DNA of 16,513 nucleotides from an uncultured Lachnospiraceae bacterium (GCA_947305345.1 CAMZDH010000004.1:1-16513); one strand, 5' to 3'; positions 5,988 through 13,711 are shown, counted from the stretch's first letter. Numbers and translations are program-made. Notes: a model not told the origin generated them from the sequence alone.

Positions 5988-6831
5988 ATTTCTTAAAGAT
6001 GTCCAGAAGGATCTCCTTCGCTTCTTCCGTATTCAGGACGACTTCGGGGACGTCGTAACCGCGCTTCTTCAGCTCCCGCATGAGGTACACCGTTTCCGGC
6101 GCACTAAGACCGATCCCCTCCAGTGCGTCGACGTGGCGGAACACTTCCTTCGGGGCGCCGTCATATTTCAATTCACCGCTGTCCATGACGAGGATCCGCT
6201 CGGCAAACTCCGCGACGTCGTCCATGCTGTGCGAGACCAGAATGACCGTGATGCCGCTGCCCTGGAGCTCACGGCACATGGAGAGAATGTCCTCCCGCCC
6301 GTGAGGGTCAAGGCCCGCAGTCGGCTCGTCCAGAATGAGACATTCCGGTTCCATCGCGAGGACCCCCGCGATCGCGACCCGCCGCTTTTCGCCGCCCGAC
6401 AGATCGAACGGCGACTTTTCATAGGAATCCTCCGGAAAGCGGACGGCCTTCAGCGCTCTGATTGCGCGCGCCTGCTGCTCTTCCTTGTCAAGGCCCATGT
6501 TCTTCGGACCGTAACAGACGTCCTTTAAGACCGTCGTCTCGAACAGCTGGTGCTCGGGATACTGAAAGACCAGCCCGACTAAGCGCCGGAGATTGCTGTA
6601 TTGATACCCTTTTGCCGTGATTTCCGTCCCATTGAAGAAGACTTTCCCGCTCGTCGGCTTCAACAGGCCGTCCAGGAACTGGATCAGCGTCGACTTGCCG
6701 CTGCCGGTGTGCCCGATGATCGCCAGGAATTCGCCCTTTTCGACCGAAAAGGACACGTGATGCACCGCGTATTTTGGCTCCTTCGCGTCAGGCTGATAGG
6801 AGAAGGAAACGTCTTTCAGTTCAAATTGCAT
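5986..6831 (-). CDS. ecfA2: Energy-coupling factor transporter ATP-binding protein EcfA2
   Basis: A 281-residue ABC ATPase, one of the two that drive the ECF transporter. It has Walker A GHTGSGKST (40-48), Q-loop FQYPEHQLF (Gln90), signature LSGGEKRRVAIAG (144-156), Walker B CLILDEPTAGLDP (164-176) and H-loop His201 in VSHSMDD. The FQYPEHQLF and C-terminal DVP/EVVLNTEEAKEIL segments are typical of EcfA2 rather than EcfA1. All motor residues are present. The gene overlaps the end of ecfA1 by 16 bases. Its nearest ribosome binding element (AAGGAG inside ecfA1) is about 14 bases from the ATG, so it probably relies on translational coupling. A 39-base gap with alternative hairpins leads to ecfT. 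Confidence 0.95.
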   Translation of the reverse strand: MQFELKDVSFSYQPDAKEPKYAVHHVSFSVEKGEFLAIIGHTGSGKSTLIQFLDGLLKPTSGKVFFNGTEITAKGYQYSNLRRLVGLVFQYPEHQLFETTVLKDVCYGPKNMGLDKEEQQARAIRALKAVRFPEDSYEKSPFDLSGGEKRRVAIAGVLAMEPECLILDEPTAGLDPHGREDILSMCRELQGSGITVILVSHSMDDVAEFAERILVMDSGELKYDGAPKEVFRHVDALEGIGLSAPETVYLMRELKKRGYDVPEVVLNTEEAKEILLDIFKK

Positions 6832-7667
6832 AATGCGTTCGCAAGCTCCTTCCAGTTTAAGATCCCGTCGGGGAGATCAAGCCCCTCCTGCTTTAATTCG
6901 TACGCGAGCTCCGTCATCGCCGGCACCGTCAGTTTGCATGCCCTCAGTTCTTCCACGCGGGAAAAGACCTCCCGCGGCGTGCCGTTCATGATGAGCTTCC
7001 CTTCGTTCATCACGATCACGCGGTCCGCGTCCGCGGCCTCTTCCATGTAATGCGTGATGAGGACGACGGTGATGCCTTCCTCCCGGTTGAGTTCATGTAC
7101 GGTCTTCAAGACTTCCTTCCGGCCCGAAGGATCGAGCATCGCGGTCGGTTCGTCCATGAGGAGCACGCGCGGCTTCATCGCGAGCATCCCCGCGATCGCG
7201 ACGCGCTGCTTCTGTCCGCCGGACAGGGCGTTCGGCGAACTCATGCGGAATGCGCTCATGCCGGCCTTCGACAGGGCTTCCGTGACGCGGTCCGCAAGCT
7301 CTTCCTGCGGAACGCCCATGTTTTCCGGGCCGAACGCGACGTCCTCTTCGACCGAGGCGCCGATGATCTGATTGTCCGGATTCTGGAAGATCATGCCCGC
7401 GTCGCGCCGGACGGTCCAGATCGGATCCGCCTCGGGAACGCTCCGCCCAAGGAGCATCACCGAGCCGGCGGTCGGCATAAGGAGCCCGTTCACGTGCTTC
7501 GCAAGCGTCGACTTCCCGGAGCCATTGTGCCCCAGGATCGCAACAAAGTCACCCTCTTTCACTTCGAGGGTGACGTTGTCGACTGCACGGACGGTGCCGG
7601 ACGAATTGCCTTCATCGTCGTACTCTTTGTATTCATGAATCAGATTCAGAATCTCAATGATGTTCAT
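6816..7667 (-). CDS. ecfA1: Energy-coupling factor transporter ATP-binding protein EcfA1
   Basis: A 283-residue ABC ATPase. Walker A GHNGSGKST (46-54), Q-loop FQNPDNQIIG (Gln95), signature LSGGQKQRVAIAG (148-160), Walker B LLMDEPTAMLDP (169-180) and H-loop His206 in LITHYMEEA are all intact. FQNPDNQI and the N-terminal LIHEYKEYDDEG insert are characteristic of EcfA1, which pairs with EcfA2 and EcfT. The start lies only six bases after the gpmI stop. No Shine-Dalgarno element is visible in the 20 bases upstream, so ribosomes finishing gpmI probably reinitiate. Linkage to a glycolytic gene is unusual, since this module normally follows ribosomal protein genes. Confidence 0.95.
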   Translation of the reverse strand: MNIIEILNLIHEYKEYDDEGNSSGTVRAVDNVTLEVKEGDFVAILGHNGSGKSTLAKHVNGLLMPTAGSVMLLGRSVPEADPIWTVRRDAGMIFQNPDNQIIGASVEEDVAFGPENMGVPQEELADRVTEALSKAGMSAFRMSSPNALSGGQKQRVAIAGMLAMKPRVLLMDEPTAMLDPSGRKEVLKTVHELNREEGITVVLITHYMEEAADADRVIVMNEGKLIMNGTPREVFSRVEELRACKLTVPAMTELAYELKQEGLDLPDGILNWKELANALCNLN

Positions 7668-7673
7668 GAAAGC

Positions 7674-9239
7674 TTATTTTTCGACGAGAAGCGACCTCCC
7701 CGTCATTTCCTTCGGCTGCGGGAGACCCATCAGCTGCAGGAGTGTGGGCACGACGTCCGCAAGGCAGCCGCCCTCCCTAAGCGTGTATTTCGGATCCGCG
7801 TTGACTAAGATGAACGGCACCGGATTCGTCGTATGCGCCGTGAAGGGCTCGCCGGTCTCGTAGTCGATCATCTGCTCCGCATTGCCGTGATCCGCGAGAA
7901 TGAAGAGCTCCGCCTCACGTTCGACGACCATCCGCGCGATCTCGCCGACGCACCGGTCGATGTCCTCGATCGCTTCGACCGCCGCCGGAAGGACGCCCGT
8001 GTGGCCGACCATGTCGGGGTTCGCGAAATTCACGATGATGACGTCGTAATACGGCGTGCCGTCCTCATTCTTCTTCGCCATGCATTCACAGACCCTGTCA
8101 CAGACCGTATAAGCGCTCATGCGGGGCTTGAGATCGTAGGTGGCAACGTACTTCGGGGAATCGACCAGAATGCGGTCTTCGCCCGGATTCGGCGTTTCTA
8201 CGCCCCCATTGAAGAAGAACGTGACGTGCGCGTATTTTTCGGTCTCCGCGATGCGGGCCTGCTTCATACCAAGCTTCGAAAGATACTCGCCGAACGTATT
8301 CGTGATCTCCTCCTTTTCGAAGGCGACCAGCTTGTTCGGGATCGTGCCGTCGTAGTCCGTGAAGCAGACGTAGCAGACGTCCGGGCGCTTCGGCCCGCGG
8401 TCAAAGAATGTGAATTCATTGTCGCAGAACACGTGCGTCATTTCCCGCGCGCGGTCCGGACGGAAGTTGAAGAAAATGATCGAATCACCGTCCGCGATTG
8501 TGCCGACGGCCTGCCCGTTCCGTTTGACGACGGACGGCAGGACGAATTCGTCCGTGACGCCCTGTGCATAGGACGCGCGGATGCCGGACACCGCGTCGGT
8601 GATTTCGACGCCCTCGCCGTAGCGGAGCGCGCGGTAGGCCTTTTCAATGCGGTCGTAGTTCTTGTCCCGGTCCATCGCGTAGTAGCGGCCGGAAACCATC
8701 ACGACCTCGCCGACGCCGAGTTCTTCGCATTTTTCGGTGAGCTGCTGCACATAATCTGCGCCGCTCTCCGGCGGGGTGTCGCGCCCGTCCAAAAAGGCGT
8801 GGATGTAGACCTTCTTGAGACCGTTCCGTTTCGCAAGCTCCAAAAGGCCGAAGATGTGCGTGATGTGGGAATGCACGCCGCCGTCGCTGACGAGCCCGTA
8901 AAGGTGCAGCGCGGAATCCTTTTGTTTGCAGTTTTCCACGGCCGAAACGAGCGCGGGGTTCGTAAAGAAGTCCCCGTCCCGGATCGATTTCGTGATGCGG
9001 GTCAGTTCCTGGTAAACGATCCGGCCGGCACCCATATTAAGGTGCCCGACTTCGGAGTTCCCCATCTGCCCTTCGGGGAGCCCGACCGCGAGGCCGGAAG
9101 CCGCCCCCTCTGCGAATGGGTATTCTTTTTTCAGACGGTCAATGTTCGGCGTCCGCGCCTGCAGGACCGCATTGCCCTCCATGCGCTCGTTGATGCCGAA
9201 GCCGTCCAGGATCATTAAAATCGTTGGTTTCTTGTCCAT
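7674..9239 (-). CDS. gpmI: 2,3-bisphosphoglycerate-independent phosphoglycerate mutase
   Basis: Interconverts 3- and 2-phosphoglycerate in the cytoplasm, using two Mn2+ ions and a phosphoserine intermediate. At 521 residues it is full length. The metal-binding start LMILDGFGIN (Asp12) is followed by QMGNSEVGHLNMG with the catalytic Ser62, then VSDGGVHSH, DGRDTPP, GRYYAMDRDKNYDR, FNFRPDRARE, and the second metal cluster NPDMVGHTG and ILADHGNAEQM. All catalytic landmarks are present. The gene follows the lipoprotein gene by 24 bases, with only a weak GACGGA element before the ATG, and is followed by ecfA1 after six bases. It continues the gap-pgk-tpiA run by supplying the next glycolytic step; enolase is not adjacent. 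Confidence 0.96.
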   Translation of the reverse strand: MDKKPTILMILDGFGINERMEGNAVLQARTPNIDRLKKEYPFAEGAASGLAVGLPEGQMGNSEVGHLNMGAGRIVYQELTRITKSIRDGDFFTNPALVSAVENCKQKDSALHLYGLVSDGGVHSHITHIFGLLELAKRNGLKKVYIHAFLDGRDTPPESGADYVQQLTEKCEELGVGEVVMVSGRYYAMDRDKNYDRIEKAYRALRYGEGVEITDAVSGIRASYAQGVTDEFVLPSVVKRNGQAVGTIADGDSIIFFNFRPDRAREMTHVFCDNEFTFFDRGPKRPDVCYVCFTDYDGTIPNKLVAFEKEEITNTFGEYLSKLGMKQARIAETEKYAHVTFFFNGGVETPNPGEDRILVDSPKYVATYDLKPRMSAYTVCDRVCECMAKKNEDGTPYYDVIIVNFANPDMVGHTGVLPAAVEAIEDIDRCVGEIARMVVEREAELFILADHGNAEQMIDYETGEPFTAHTTNPVPFILVNADPKYTLREGGCLADVVPTLLQLMGLPQPKEMTGRSLLVEK

Positions 9240-9263
9240 AATTCCGTCTTTATCGTCTGCCGA

Positions 9264-10208
9264 TCATGAAGAAATGCTGATCTCCGTCACCTTTCCGCCT
9301 TCCAGACGGAAGAACAACCCGAGACCGCCGTTTTGGAAGAACGCGGTGTTGACGTTTTCAAACGGCACTTCAATATCCGGTCCCTCTCCGCCTGAAGAGA
9401 GGACCTTGCAGTTCTCTGAAAGCGGCAGCCAGAACCGTTTGTATTCCGACATGAAAGGATCGCTGCCGTTATAAAGATCTCGGCCGACCCGGCCTTCGAT
9501 CAGGAGCCAGCCGTCCTCCAGGTAAGCGAACAGGATCAGCGGCATATCGTATTTCTCGTAGAATGCCGCCCATTCCTTGTCGTACGCGGCTTTGTCACGC
9601 GGGACGCCATCCTCGAGATAGAAGGAAGAGGAGCTGTAGTTGCCGTCCTTCAGGCCGTGATCGAGGTTGTCTTCGATCTCCTTACGGATCGCTGCTTCCA
9701 ACGTGCTCTTCCGCTCCAGCGTTTCATCCGTCCAGGGCTTGCCGTTGTAGCATTTGACCGTCCACCGATCGCCTTCCGGCTTTCCGCCAAGCTCATAGCC
9801 GTTGGCCGCCAGTTTCACGGTCCCGTCTTCAAAGGTCCATTCCGATTCGATGCCCTTCATCGTCTTGTAATGGATGCTCAAAAGCTCGGTGTAAAATGCG
9901 GTATGATCCTCCCGGAGGATGATCCGCGTCTCGTTTCCGCCCTTGCCGGCCCAGGTGCCAAGCACCGCTTTTTCCGCGTCGGAAAGCGCTTCGACCGTCG
10001 TCTCCGGTCCCGGAGCTTCGGTCGTCCCGTCTTCCGGTGCTTCCGTCGTCTTGTCTTCCTGCGCCTCGGTCGTCTTATCCGCCGGCGCTTCCGTCGTCTT
10101 ATCTCCCGCCTTCGTCGTGTCCGTGCCGGGATCGACCTCGATCGTGATGCATCCCGTCATCAGCACCGCCGCAAGGACGATTGCCAGACCTTTCATCCGG
10201 TGTTTCAT
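9264..10208 (-). CDS. Predicted lipoprotein with Thr/Glu-rich repeat linker, function unknown
   Basis: A 314-residue exported lipoprotein. The signal peptide MKHRMKGLAIVLAAVLMTGC has a lipobox LMTGC with Cys20 as the lipidation site. A flexible linker follows with four copies of an 8-residue DKTTEAPx repeat (36-67). A globular domain from about residue 76 has LGTWAGKGGNETRIIL, WTFEDGTVKLAANGYEL, and later GWLLIEGRVGRDL and a C-terminal strand-rich region. The opening GTW plus strands recalls lipocalin-like or ligand-binding beta proteins, but I cannot assign a family. The ATG at 10208 is chosen because AAGGAGG lies 5 bases upstream and it starts the signal peptide. An upstream in-frame ATG at 10280 overlaps the tpiA stop but would put 24 polar residues before the signal peptide. 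It sits inside the glycolytic run, between tpiA and gpmI. Confidence 0.85.
   Translation of the reverse strand: MKHRMKGLAIVLAAVLMTGCITIEVDPGTDTTKAGDKTTEAPADKTTEAQEDKTTEAPEDGTTEAPGPETTVEALSDAEKAVLGTWAGKGGNETRIILREDHTAFYTELLSIHYKTMKGIESEWTFEDGTVKLAANGYELGGKPEGDRWTVKCYNGKPWTDETLERKSTLEAAIRKEIEDNLDHGLKDGNYSSSSFYLEDGVPRDKAAYDKEWAAFYEKYDMPLILFAYLEDGWLLIEGRVGRDLYNGSDPFMSEYKRFWLPLSENCKVLSSGGEGPDIEVPFENVNTAFFQNGGLGLFFRLEGGKVTEISISS
10008..10103 (-). repeat. Four tandem 24-bp repeats encoding DKTTEAPx in the lipoprotein
   Basis: Residues 36-67 of the lipoprotein read DKTTEAPA, DKTTEAQE, DKTTEAPE and DGTTEAPG, each 24 bases, followed by a diverged half copy (PETTVEA) and preceded by a partial one (GTDTTKAG). 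The DNA copies are similar but not identical. Such repeats usually make a wall-spanning spacer and can change copy number. Confidence 0.8.
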
Positions 10209-10276
10209 GATCCCCTCCTTTTGAATGGTCGTCGTGATCTTTGGAATATAATGTATTTTCCTTCCGGGTCCGCCGG

Positions 10277-11020
10277 TCATGCCGTCGCGACCGCGCCGAA
10301 GTCCGCCTTTAAGGACGCGCCGCCGACCAGGCCGCCGTCGATGTCCGGCTGGCTGAACAGCTCCGCCGCGTTTTTCGCATTGACCGATCCGCCGTACTGA
10401 ATGCGGATCGCATTGGCCGTCTTCTGCCCGTAGAGCTCACGGATCAGGACGCGGATCGCCCTGCAGACCTCCTCGGCCTGCTCGGTCGAAGCGGTCTTGC
10501 CGGTGCCGATCGCCCAGATCGGCTCATACGCGATGACCATCTTCTGTGCCTGCTCCGCCGTAACGCCTTGAAGCGCGATCTTGATCTGCATCCGGATCCA
10601 GTCGATCGTGATGCCCTGCTCCCGCTGCGTCAGCGATTCGCCGCAGCAGAGGATCGGCGTCAGGCCTTTTTCAAGCGCCTTCAGGACCTTTTTGTTGATG
10701 TCCTCGTCGGTCTCCTTGAAATATTCCCGCCGCTCGGAATGACCGAGGATCACGTATTTCGCGCCGGCGTCCAGCAGCATGTCCGCGCTCGTTTCGCCTG
10801 TGTAGGCGCCTTTGTCCTCAAAATAGATGTTTTCGCCGCCGACCTGGATCTTCGTGCCCTTCACGGCCTTCACGACCGTCGTCACGTCGATCGCGGGCAC
10901 ACAGAAAACGACTTCGTTCTTCGTACCCTTTACAAGCGGAATCAACAGCTCGGCGAGGGCTTTCGCCTCGCTCGGCGTCATGTTCATTTTCCAGTTGCCT
11001 GCAATGATCTTCTTTCTCAT
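10277..11020 (-). CDS. tpiA: Triosephosphate isomerase
   Basis: Interconverts dihydroxyacetone phosphate and glyceraldehyde 3-phosphate. A 247-residue TIM barrel with all active-site residues: Asn9 and Lys11 in AGNWKMN, electrophile His94 in ILGHSERRE, catalytic base Glu166 in [12 protein letters not shown], and the phosphate-binding IQYGGSVN and GGLVGGASL near the C-terminus. The start has AAAGGTG five bases upstream. It lies 66 bases downstream of pgk, with a 9-bp hairpin in the gap. Its stop is 68 bases before the true start of the lipoprotein gene. It is the third gene of the glycolytic run. Confidence 0.97.
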   Translation of the reverse strand: MRKKIIAGNWKMNMTPSEAKALAELLIPLVKGTKNEVVFCVPAIDVTTVVKAVKGTKIQVGGENIYFEDKGAYTGETSADMLLDAGAKYVILGHSERREYFKETDEDINKKVLKALEKGLTPILCCGESLTQREQGITIDWIRMQIKIALQGVTAEQAQKMVIAYEPIWAIGTGKTASTEQAEEVCRAIRVLIRELYGQKTANAIRIQYGGSVNAKNAAELFSQPDIDGGLVGGASLKADFGAVATA

Positions 11021-11041
11021 GGTTCACCTTTTCTGAAAATC

Positions 11042-11064
11042 CCGGCGGTGTTTTTCACCGCCGG
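11042..11064 (-). terminator. Hairpin between pgk and tpiA, weak terminator or processing site
   Basis: CCGGCGGTG (11042-11050) and CACCGCCGG (11056-11064) form a perfect 9-bp GC-rich stem with a 5-base loop. On the transcript the stem is followed by GATTTTC, a short broken T-run, so termination should be inefficient. A hairpin here could also block 3' exonucleases and stabilise the upstream pgk message. Confidence 0.6.
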
Positions 11065-11086
11065 TGCATGTTCGTTCGTTTACCGG

Positions 11087-12310
11087 TCATTCCTTGTCGT
11101 CCGCCGCCGCAACGCCCGGAAGTTCTTTGCCTTCAAGGAATTCCAGGGAGGCGCCGCCGCCCGTCGAGATGTGGCTCATCTTCGACGCGTAGCCGAGCTT
11201 GTTGACCGCTGCCGCGCTGTCGCCGCCGCCGATGACGGTGATCGCGTCGGTTTCCGCAAGCGCCTTCGCGACGGCTTCGGTGCCGGCCGCGAGCGTCGGA
11301 TTCTCGAAAACGCCCATCGGTCCGTTCCAGACGACGGTCTTCGCGTTTGCGACGGCCGCCGCAAAGCGTTCGCGGGTCTTCGGCCCGATGTCGAGGCCCA
11401 TCTTGCCTTCCGGGATCGCGTCTGCCGGGACGACCTCGGTCGCGACCGGTCCGTCGATCGGATCCGGGAATGCGTCCGCGATCACGGTATCGACCGGAAG
11501 CAGCAGGGTCTTGCCGAGCTTCTTCGCCTTTTCCAGCATTTCCTTGCAGTAATCGATCTTCTCGTCGTCGACGAGCGAGGTGCCGATGCCGTAGCCCTCC
11601 GCCTTTAAGAAGGTGTAGGCCATGCCGCCGCCGATGATCAGCGTGTCGCATTTTTCCAGCAGGTTCGAGATAACGTTCAGCTTGTCCGCGACTTTCGCGC
11701 CGCCGAGGATCGCGACGAACGGACGGACAGGGTTCTCGACCGCATTGCCGAGGAATTCGATCTCCTTGTTCATCAGATAACCGACCGCGTTCGTGCCGCC
11801 TTTCTCATGAATGTATTTCGTGACGCCGGCGACGGAAGCGTGCGCTCTGTGCGCGCTGCCGAATGCGTCGCAGACGTAATCGTCGGCAAGATCCGCGAGT
11901 TCCTTTGAGAACTCTTCGCCGTTCTTCGTCTCTTCCGTGCCGCGGAAGCGGGTGTTCTGAAGCAGCACGACGTCGCCGTCCTGCATCGCGTTGACGACCT
12001 TCGTCGCGGCTTCGCCGGTCACGTTGTAATCCGGCACGAACGCGATGTCCTTCTTCAGTTTCTTCGAAAGCCGGGCAGCGACTGCACCAAGGGATTCGCC
12101 CTCATTGGGGCCGTTTTTGACTTTGCCGAGGTGCGAGCACAGGATCACGCGCGCGCCTTCGGAGATCAGCTTCTCGATCGTCGGCAAAGCGGCGACGATC
12201 CGCGTCTCGTCGGTAATGACGCCGTTCTTTAACGGCACGTTGAAATCGCAGCGCACGAGGACGCGCTTACCTTTTAACTCTTTCAGATCGTCAACGGATT
12301 TTTTCTGCAT
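11087..12310 (-). CDS. pgk: Phosphoglycerate kinase
   Basis: Transfers phosphate from 1,3-bisphosphoglycerate to ADP, the first ATP-yielding step of glycolysis. A 407-residue two-domain protein, slightly longer than the usual ~395 because of an acidic C-terminal tail (GVAAADDKE). The substrate-binding [12 protein letters not shown] is near the N-terminus. [32 protein letters not shown] and the nucleotide-domain motifs [29 protein letters not shown] and GGGDSAAA follow in order. The ATG at 12310 is chosen because the conserved [17 protein letters not shown] starts here and AAAGGA lies 8 bases before it; in-frame ATGs at 12328 and 12379 would add non-family residues. A terminator-like hairpin separates it from gap, with no room for a separate promoter. 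Confidence 0.96.
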   Translation of the reverse strand: MQKKSVDDLKELKGKRVLVRCDFNVPLKNGVITDETRIVAALPTIEKLISEGARVILCSHLGKVKNGPNEGESLGAVAARLSKKLKKDIAFVPDYNVTGEAATKVVNAMQDGDVVLLQNTRFRGTEETKNGEEFSKELADLADDYVCDAFGSAHRAHASVAGVTKYIHEKGGTNAVGYLMNKEIEFLGNAVENPVRPFVAILGGAKVADKLNVISNLLEKCDTLIIGGGMAYTFLKAEGYGIGTSLVDDEKIDYCKEMLEKAKKLGKTLLLPVDTVIADAFPDPIDGPVATEVVPADAIPEGKMGLDIGPKTRERFAAAVANAKTVVWNGPMGVFENPTLAAGTEAVAKALAETDAITVIGGGDSAAAVNKLGYASKMSHISTGGGASLEFLEGKELPGVAAADDKE

Positions 12311-12338
12311 GGTTTTTTCCTTTCTCATTCGTTCTTTG

Positions 12339-12370
12339 AAAAAGGGCCCGGTCCGCAAAGGACCGGACCC
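12339..12370 (-). terminator. Terminator-like hairpin between gap and pgk (probable partial terminator)
   Basis: GGGCCCGGTCC (12344-12354) and GGACCGGACCC (12360-12370) form an 11-bp stem with one G-U pair and a 5-base loop, followed on the minus strand by five T (12339-12343). This is a full intrinsic terminator signature, 23 bases after the gap stop and 28 bases before the pgk start. No promoter fits between it and pgk, so read-through must supply pgk. The arrangement would make gap mRNA more abundant than the rest. Confidence 0.8.
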
Positions 12371-12393
12371 CGTGGTCAATGGAACCGTTCGTC

Positions 12394-13428
12394 TTACAGT
12401 TCCGCGAAATACTTGATGGTGCGGACCATCTGGCTGGTGTAGGAATTCTCGTTGTCGTACCAGGAAACGACCTGGACTTCATAGAGACCGTTGCCGAGGT
12501 CGATGACCATCGTCTGCGTGGCATCGAACAGGGAGCCGTAGGTCATACCGATGACGTCGGAGGAGACGATCGGGTCTTCGTTGTAGCCGAAGGAAGCCGA
12601 AGCCTGCGCCTTCATCGCCGCATTGATGCCCTCAGCCGTGACGTTCTCGCCCTTGACGACGGCGGTCAGGATCGTGGTGGAGCCGGTCGGGACCGGGACA
12701 CGCTGCGCGCTGCCGATGAGCTTGCCGTTCAGTTCGGGGATCACGAGGCCGATGGCCTTCGCTGCGCCCGTGGAGTTCGGAACGATGTTCGCTGCGCCTG
12801 CGCGTGCACGGCGGAGATCACCTTTGCGGTGCGGGCCGTCGAGGATCATCTGGTCGCCGGTGTACGCATGGATTGTGCTCATGATGCCGGACTGGATCGG
12901 CGCGTAATCATTGAGCACCTTGGCCATCGGGGCCAGGCAGTTCGTGGTGCAGGACGTCGCGGAAATGATCTGATCGTTCGCATCCAGCGTATTTTCATTC
13001 ACGGAGAAAACGATGGTCTTTAAGTCCTTGCCCGCGGGAGCGGAAATGACGACCTTCTTCGCGCCGGCCTGGACGTGAGCCATGGCCTTGTCCTTGGACG
13101 TATAGAAGCCCGTGCACTCCAGAACGACGTCAACGCCGAGCTCGCCCCAGGGGAGCTCCGCCGCATTGGCCTTCGCGTAGATCGTCAGTTCTTTGCCGTC
13201 GACCGTGATCGTGCCCGCTTCGTCGTCTGCGCTGACCGTGTGAAGACCTTCGCCGATCTTGCCGCAGTAGCCGCCCTGCGCGGTATCATACTTCAAAAGA
13301 TGCGCCAGCATCGAGGGCTTCGTCAGATCGTTGATCGCGACGATTTCATACCCTTCCGCACCGAACATCTGCCGAAATGCCAGACGGCCAATCCTGCCAA
13401 ACCCATTGATTGCAACCTTAACAGCCAT
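12394..13428 (-). CDS. gap: NAD-dependent glyceraldehyde-3-phosphate dehydrogenase, type I
   Basis: Oxidises and phosphorylates glyceraldehyde 3-phosphate to 1,3-bisphosphoglycerate. 344 residues. The NAD-binding [11 protein letters not shown] is at the N-terminus and AINDL carries Asp34, the residue that favours NAD over NADP. The active site [12 protein letters not shown] has catalytic Cys160, with His187 in TIHAYTGDQ. Substrate-binding [28 protein letters not shown] and [11 protein letters not shown] complete the fold. The frame is open upstream for another 87 codons, but the ATG at 13428 is chosen because GGAGGAA (13435-13441) sits 6 bases before it and the family begins at [11 protein letters not shown]. 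It is the first gene of the glycolytic run, with a promoter at 13483-13511. Confidence 0.97.
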   Translation of the reverse strand: MAVKVAINGFGRIGRLAFRQMFGAEGYEIVAINDLTKPSMLAHLLKYDTAQGGYCGKIGEGLHTVSADDEAGTITVDGKELTIYAKANAAELPWGELGVDVVLECTGFYTSKDKAMAHVQAGAKKVVISAPAGKDLKTIVFSVNENTLDANDQIISATSCTTNCLAPMAKVLNDYAPIQSGIMSTIHAYTGDQMILDGPHRKGDLRRARAGAANIVPNSTGAAKAIGLVIPELNGKLIGSAQRVPVPTGSTTILTAVVKGENVTAEGINAAMKAQASASFGYNEDPIVSSDVIGMTYGSLFDATQTMVIDLGNGLYEVQVVSWYDNENSYTSQMVRTIKYFAEL

Positions 13429-13482
13429 TGTTTCTTCCTCCGATATAATTATTATATTTAGAAACCCTTTTGTTTCGTTGAA

Positions 13483-13511
13483 ATAATACTTTATTTCCCC
13501 TAAAAAAGCAA
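13483..13511 (-). promoter_or_regulatory. Candidate promoter of the gap operon
   Basis: On the minus strand TTGCTT (13506-13511) and TATTAT (13483-13488) are 17 bases apart. The -10 matches at five of six positions, while the -35 keeps only TTG. A start near 13476 gives a leader of about 48 bases, rich in A and T, containing an AT palindrome-like stretch just before the ribosome binding site. A TTGTCA with an AAATAT 18 bases on, slightly further upstream, is a weaker alternative. Confidence 0.55.
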
Positions 13512-13584
13512 GCGATATTTGAGAAAAACGGCTGTAATTGACAAAAATTTCACAAATTCGGTTGCACGAGGGAGGCATGACTCT

Positions 13585-13633
13585 TTCTGCTGAGAATTGA
13601 TCCTCAGGCAGAAGGGAAATCCCTCCATCTGCC
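13585..13633. other. Pair of mutually exclusive hairpins upstream of the gap promoter
   Basis: Stem A pairs TTCTGC-TGAG (13585-13594) with CTCA-g-GCAGAA (13603-13613), ten pairs with one bulged G and an 8-base loop. Stem B pairs GGCAGA-AGGG (13607-13616) with CCCT and TCTGCC (13621-13624, 13628-13633), ten pairs with a 3-base bulge and an AAAT loop. They share 13608-13613, so only one can form. GAGGGA (13569-13574) can also pair with TCCCTC (13620-13625). No clean T-run follows on either strand. Whether the region is transcribed is unknown. Confidence 0.5.
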
Positions 13634-13651
13634 ACGGGGTTACACACGGCG

Positions 13652-13670
13652 AAGAGGAATGATTCCTCTT
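13652..13670. repeat. 19-bp near-perfect palindrome, possible operator
   Basis: AAGAGGAAT (13652-13660), a central G, and ATTCCTCTT (13662-13670) make a palindrome with perfect 9-base arms. It lies in the non-coding region between gap and the methyltransferase gene, about 140 bases upstream of the gap -35. The symmetry suits a dimeric DNA-binding protein; it could also fold as a 7-bp RNA stem with a 5-base loop. Confidence 0.6.
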
Positions 13671-13711
13671 TCACTTCGAAAAATCTCATTTTCGCGCTTT
13701 TCTTGTCGAGG

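Noticed and set aside
7833..9218. 461-codon plus-strand open frame antisense to gpmI
   Set aside because: gpmI on the minus strand has all catalytic motifs. This frame mirrors its codon bias and has no ribosome binding site or recognisable domain.
10209..10280. Lipoprotein start at 10280 overlapping the tpiA stop (ATGA)
   Set aside because: It would place 24 polar residues before a clean lipoprotein signal peptide. The ATG at 10208 has an AAGGAGG element at ideal distance.
10568..11608. 346-codon plus-strand frame across tpiA and pgk
   Set aside because: It spans two real genes and their intergenic hairpin on the other strand, and has no promoter or motifs.
13429..13689. 87-codon N-terminal extension of gap
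   Set aside because: The extra residues are not part of the GAPDH family. A strong ribosome binding site sits before the ATG at 13428, and the candidate promoter lies inside the extension.
13560..13690. T-box, SRP RNA or 6S RNA
   Set aside because: No T-box AGGGTGGNACCGCG element, SRP tetraloop-helix motif or long 6S-type bubble could be found on either strand.
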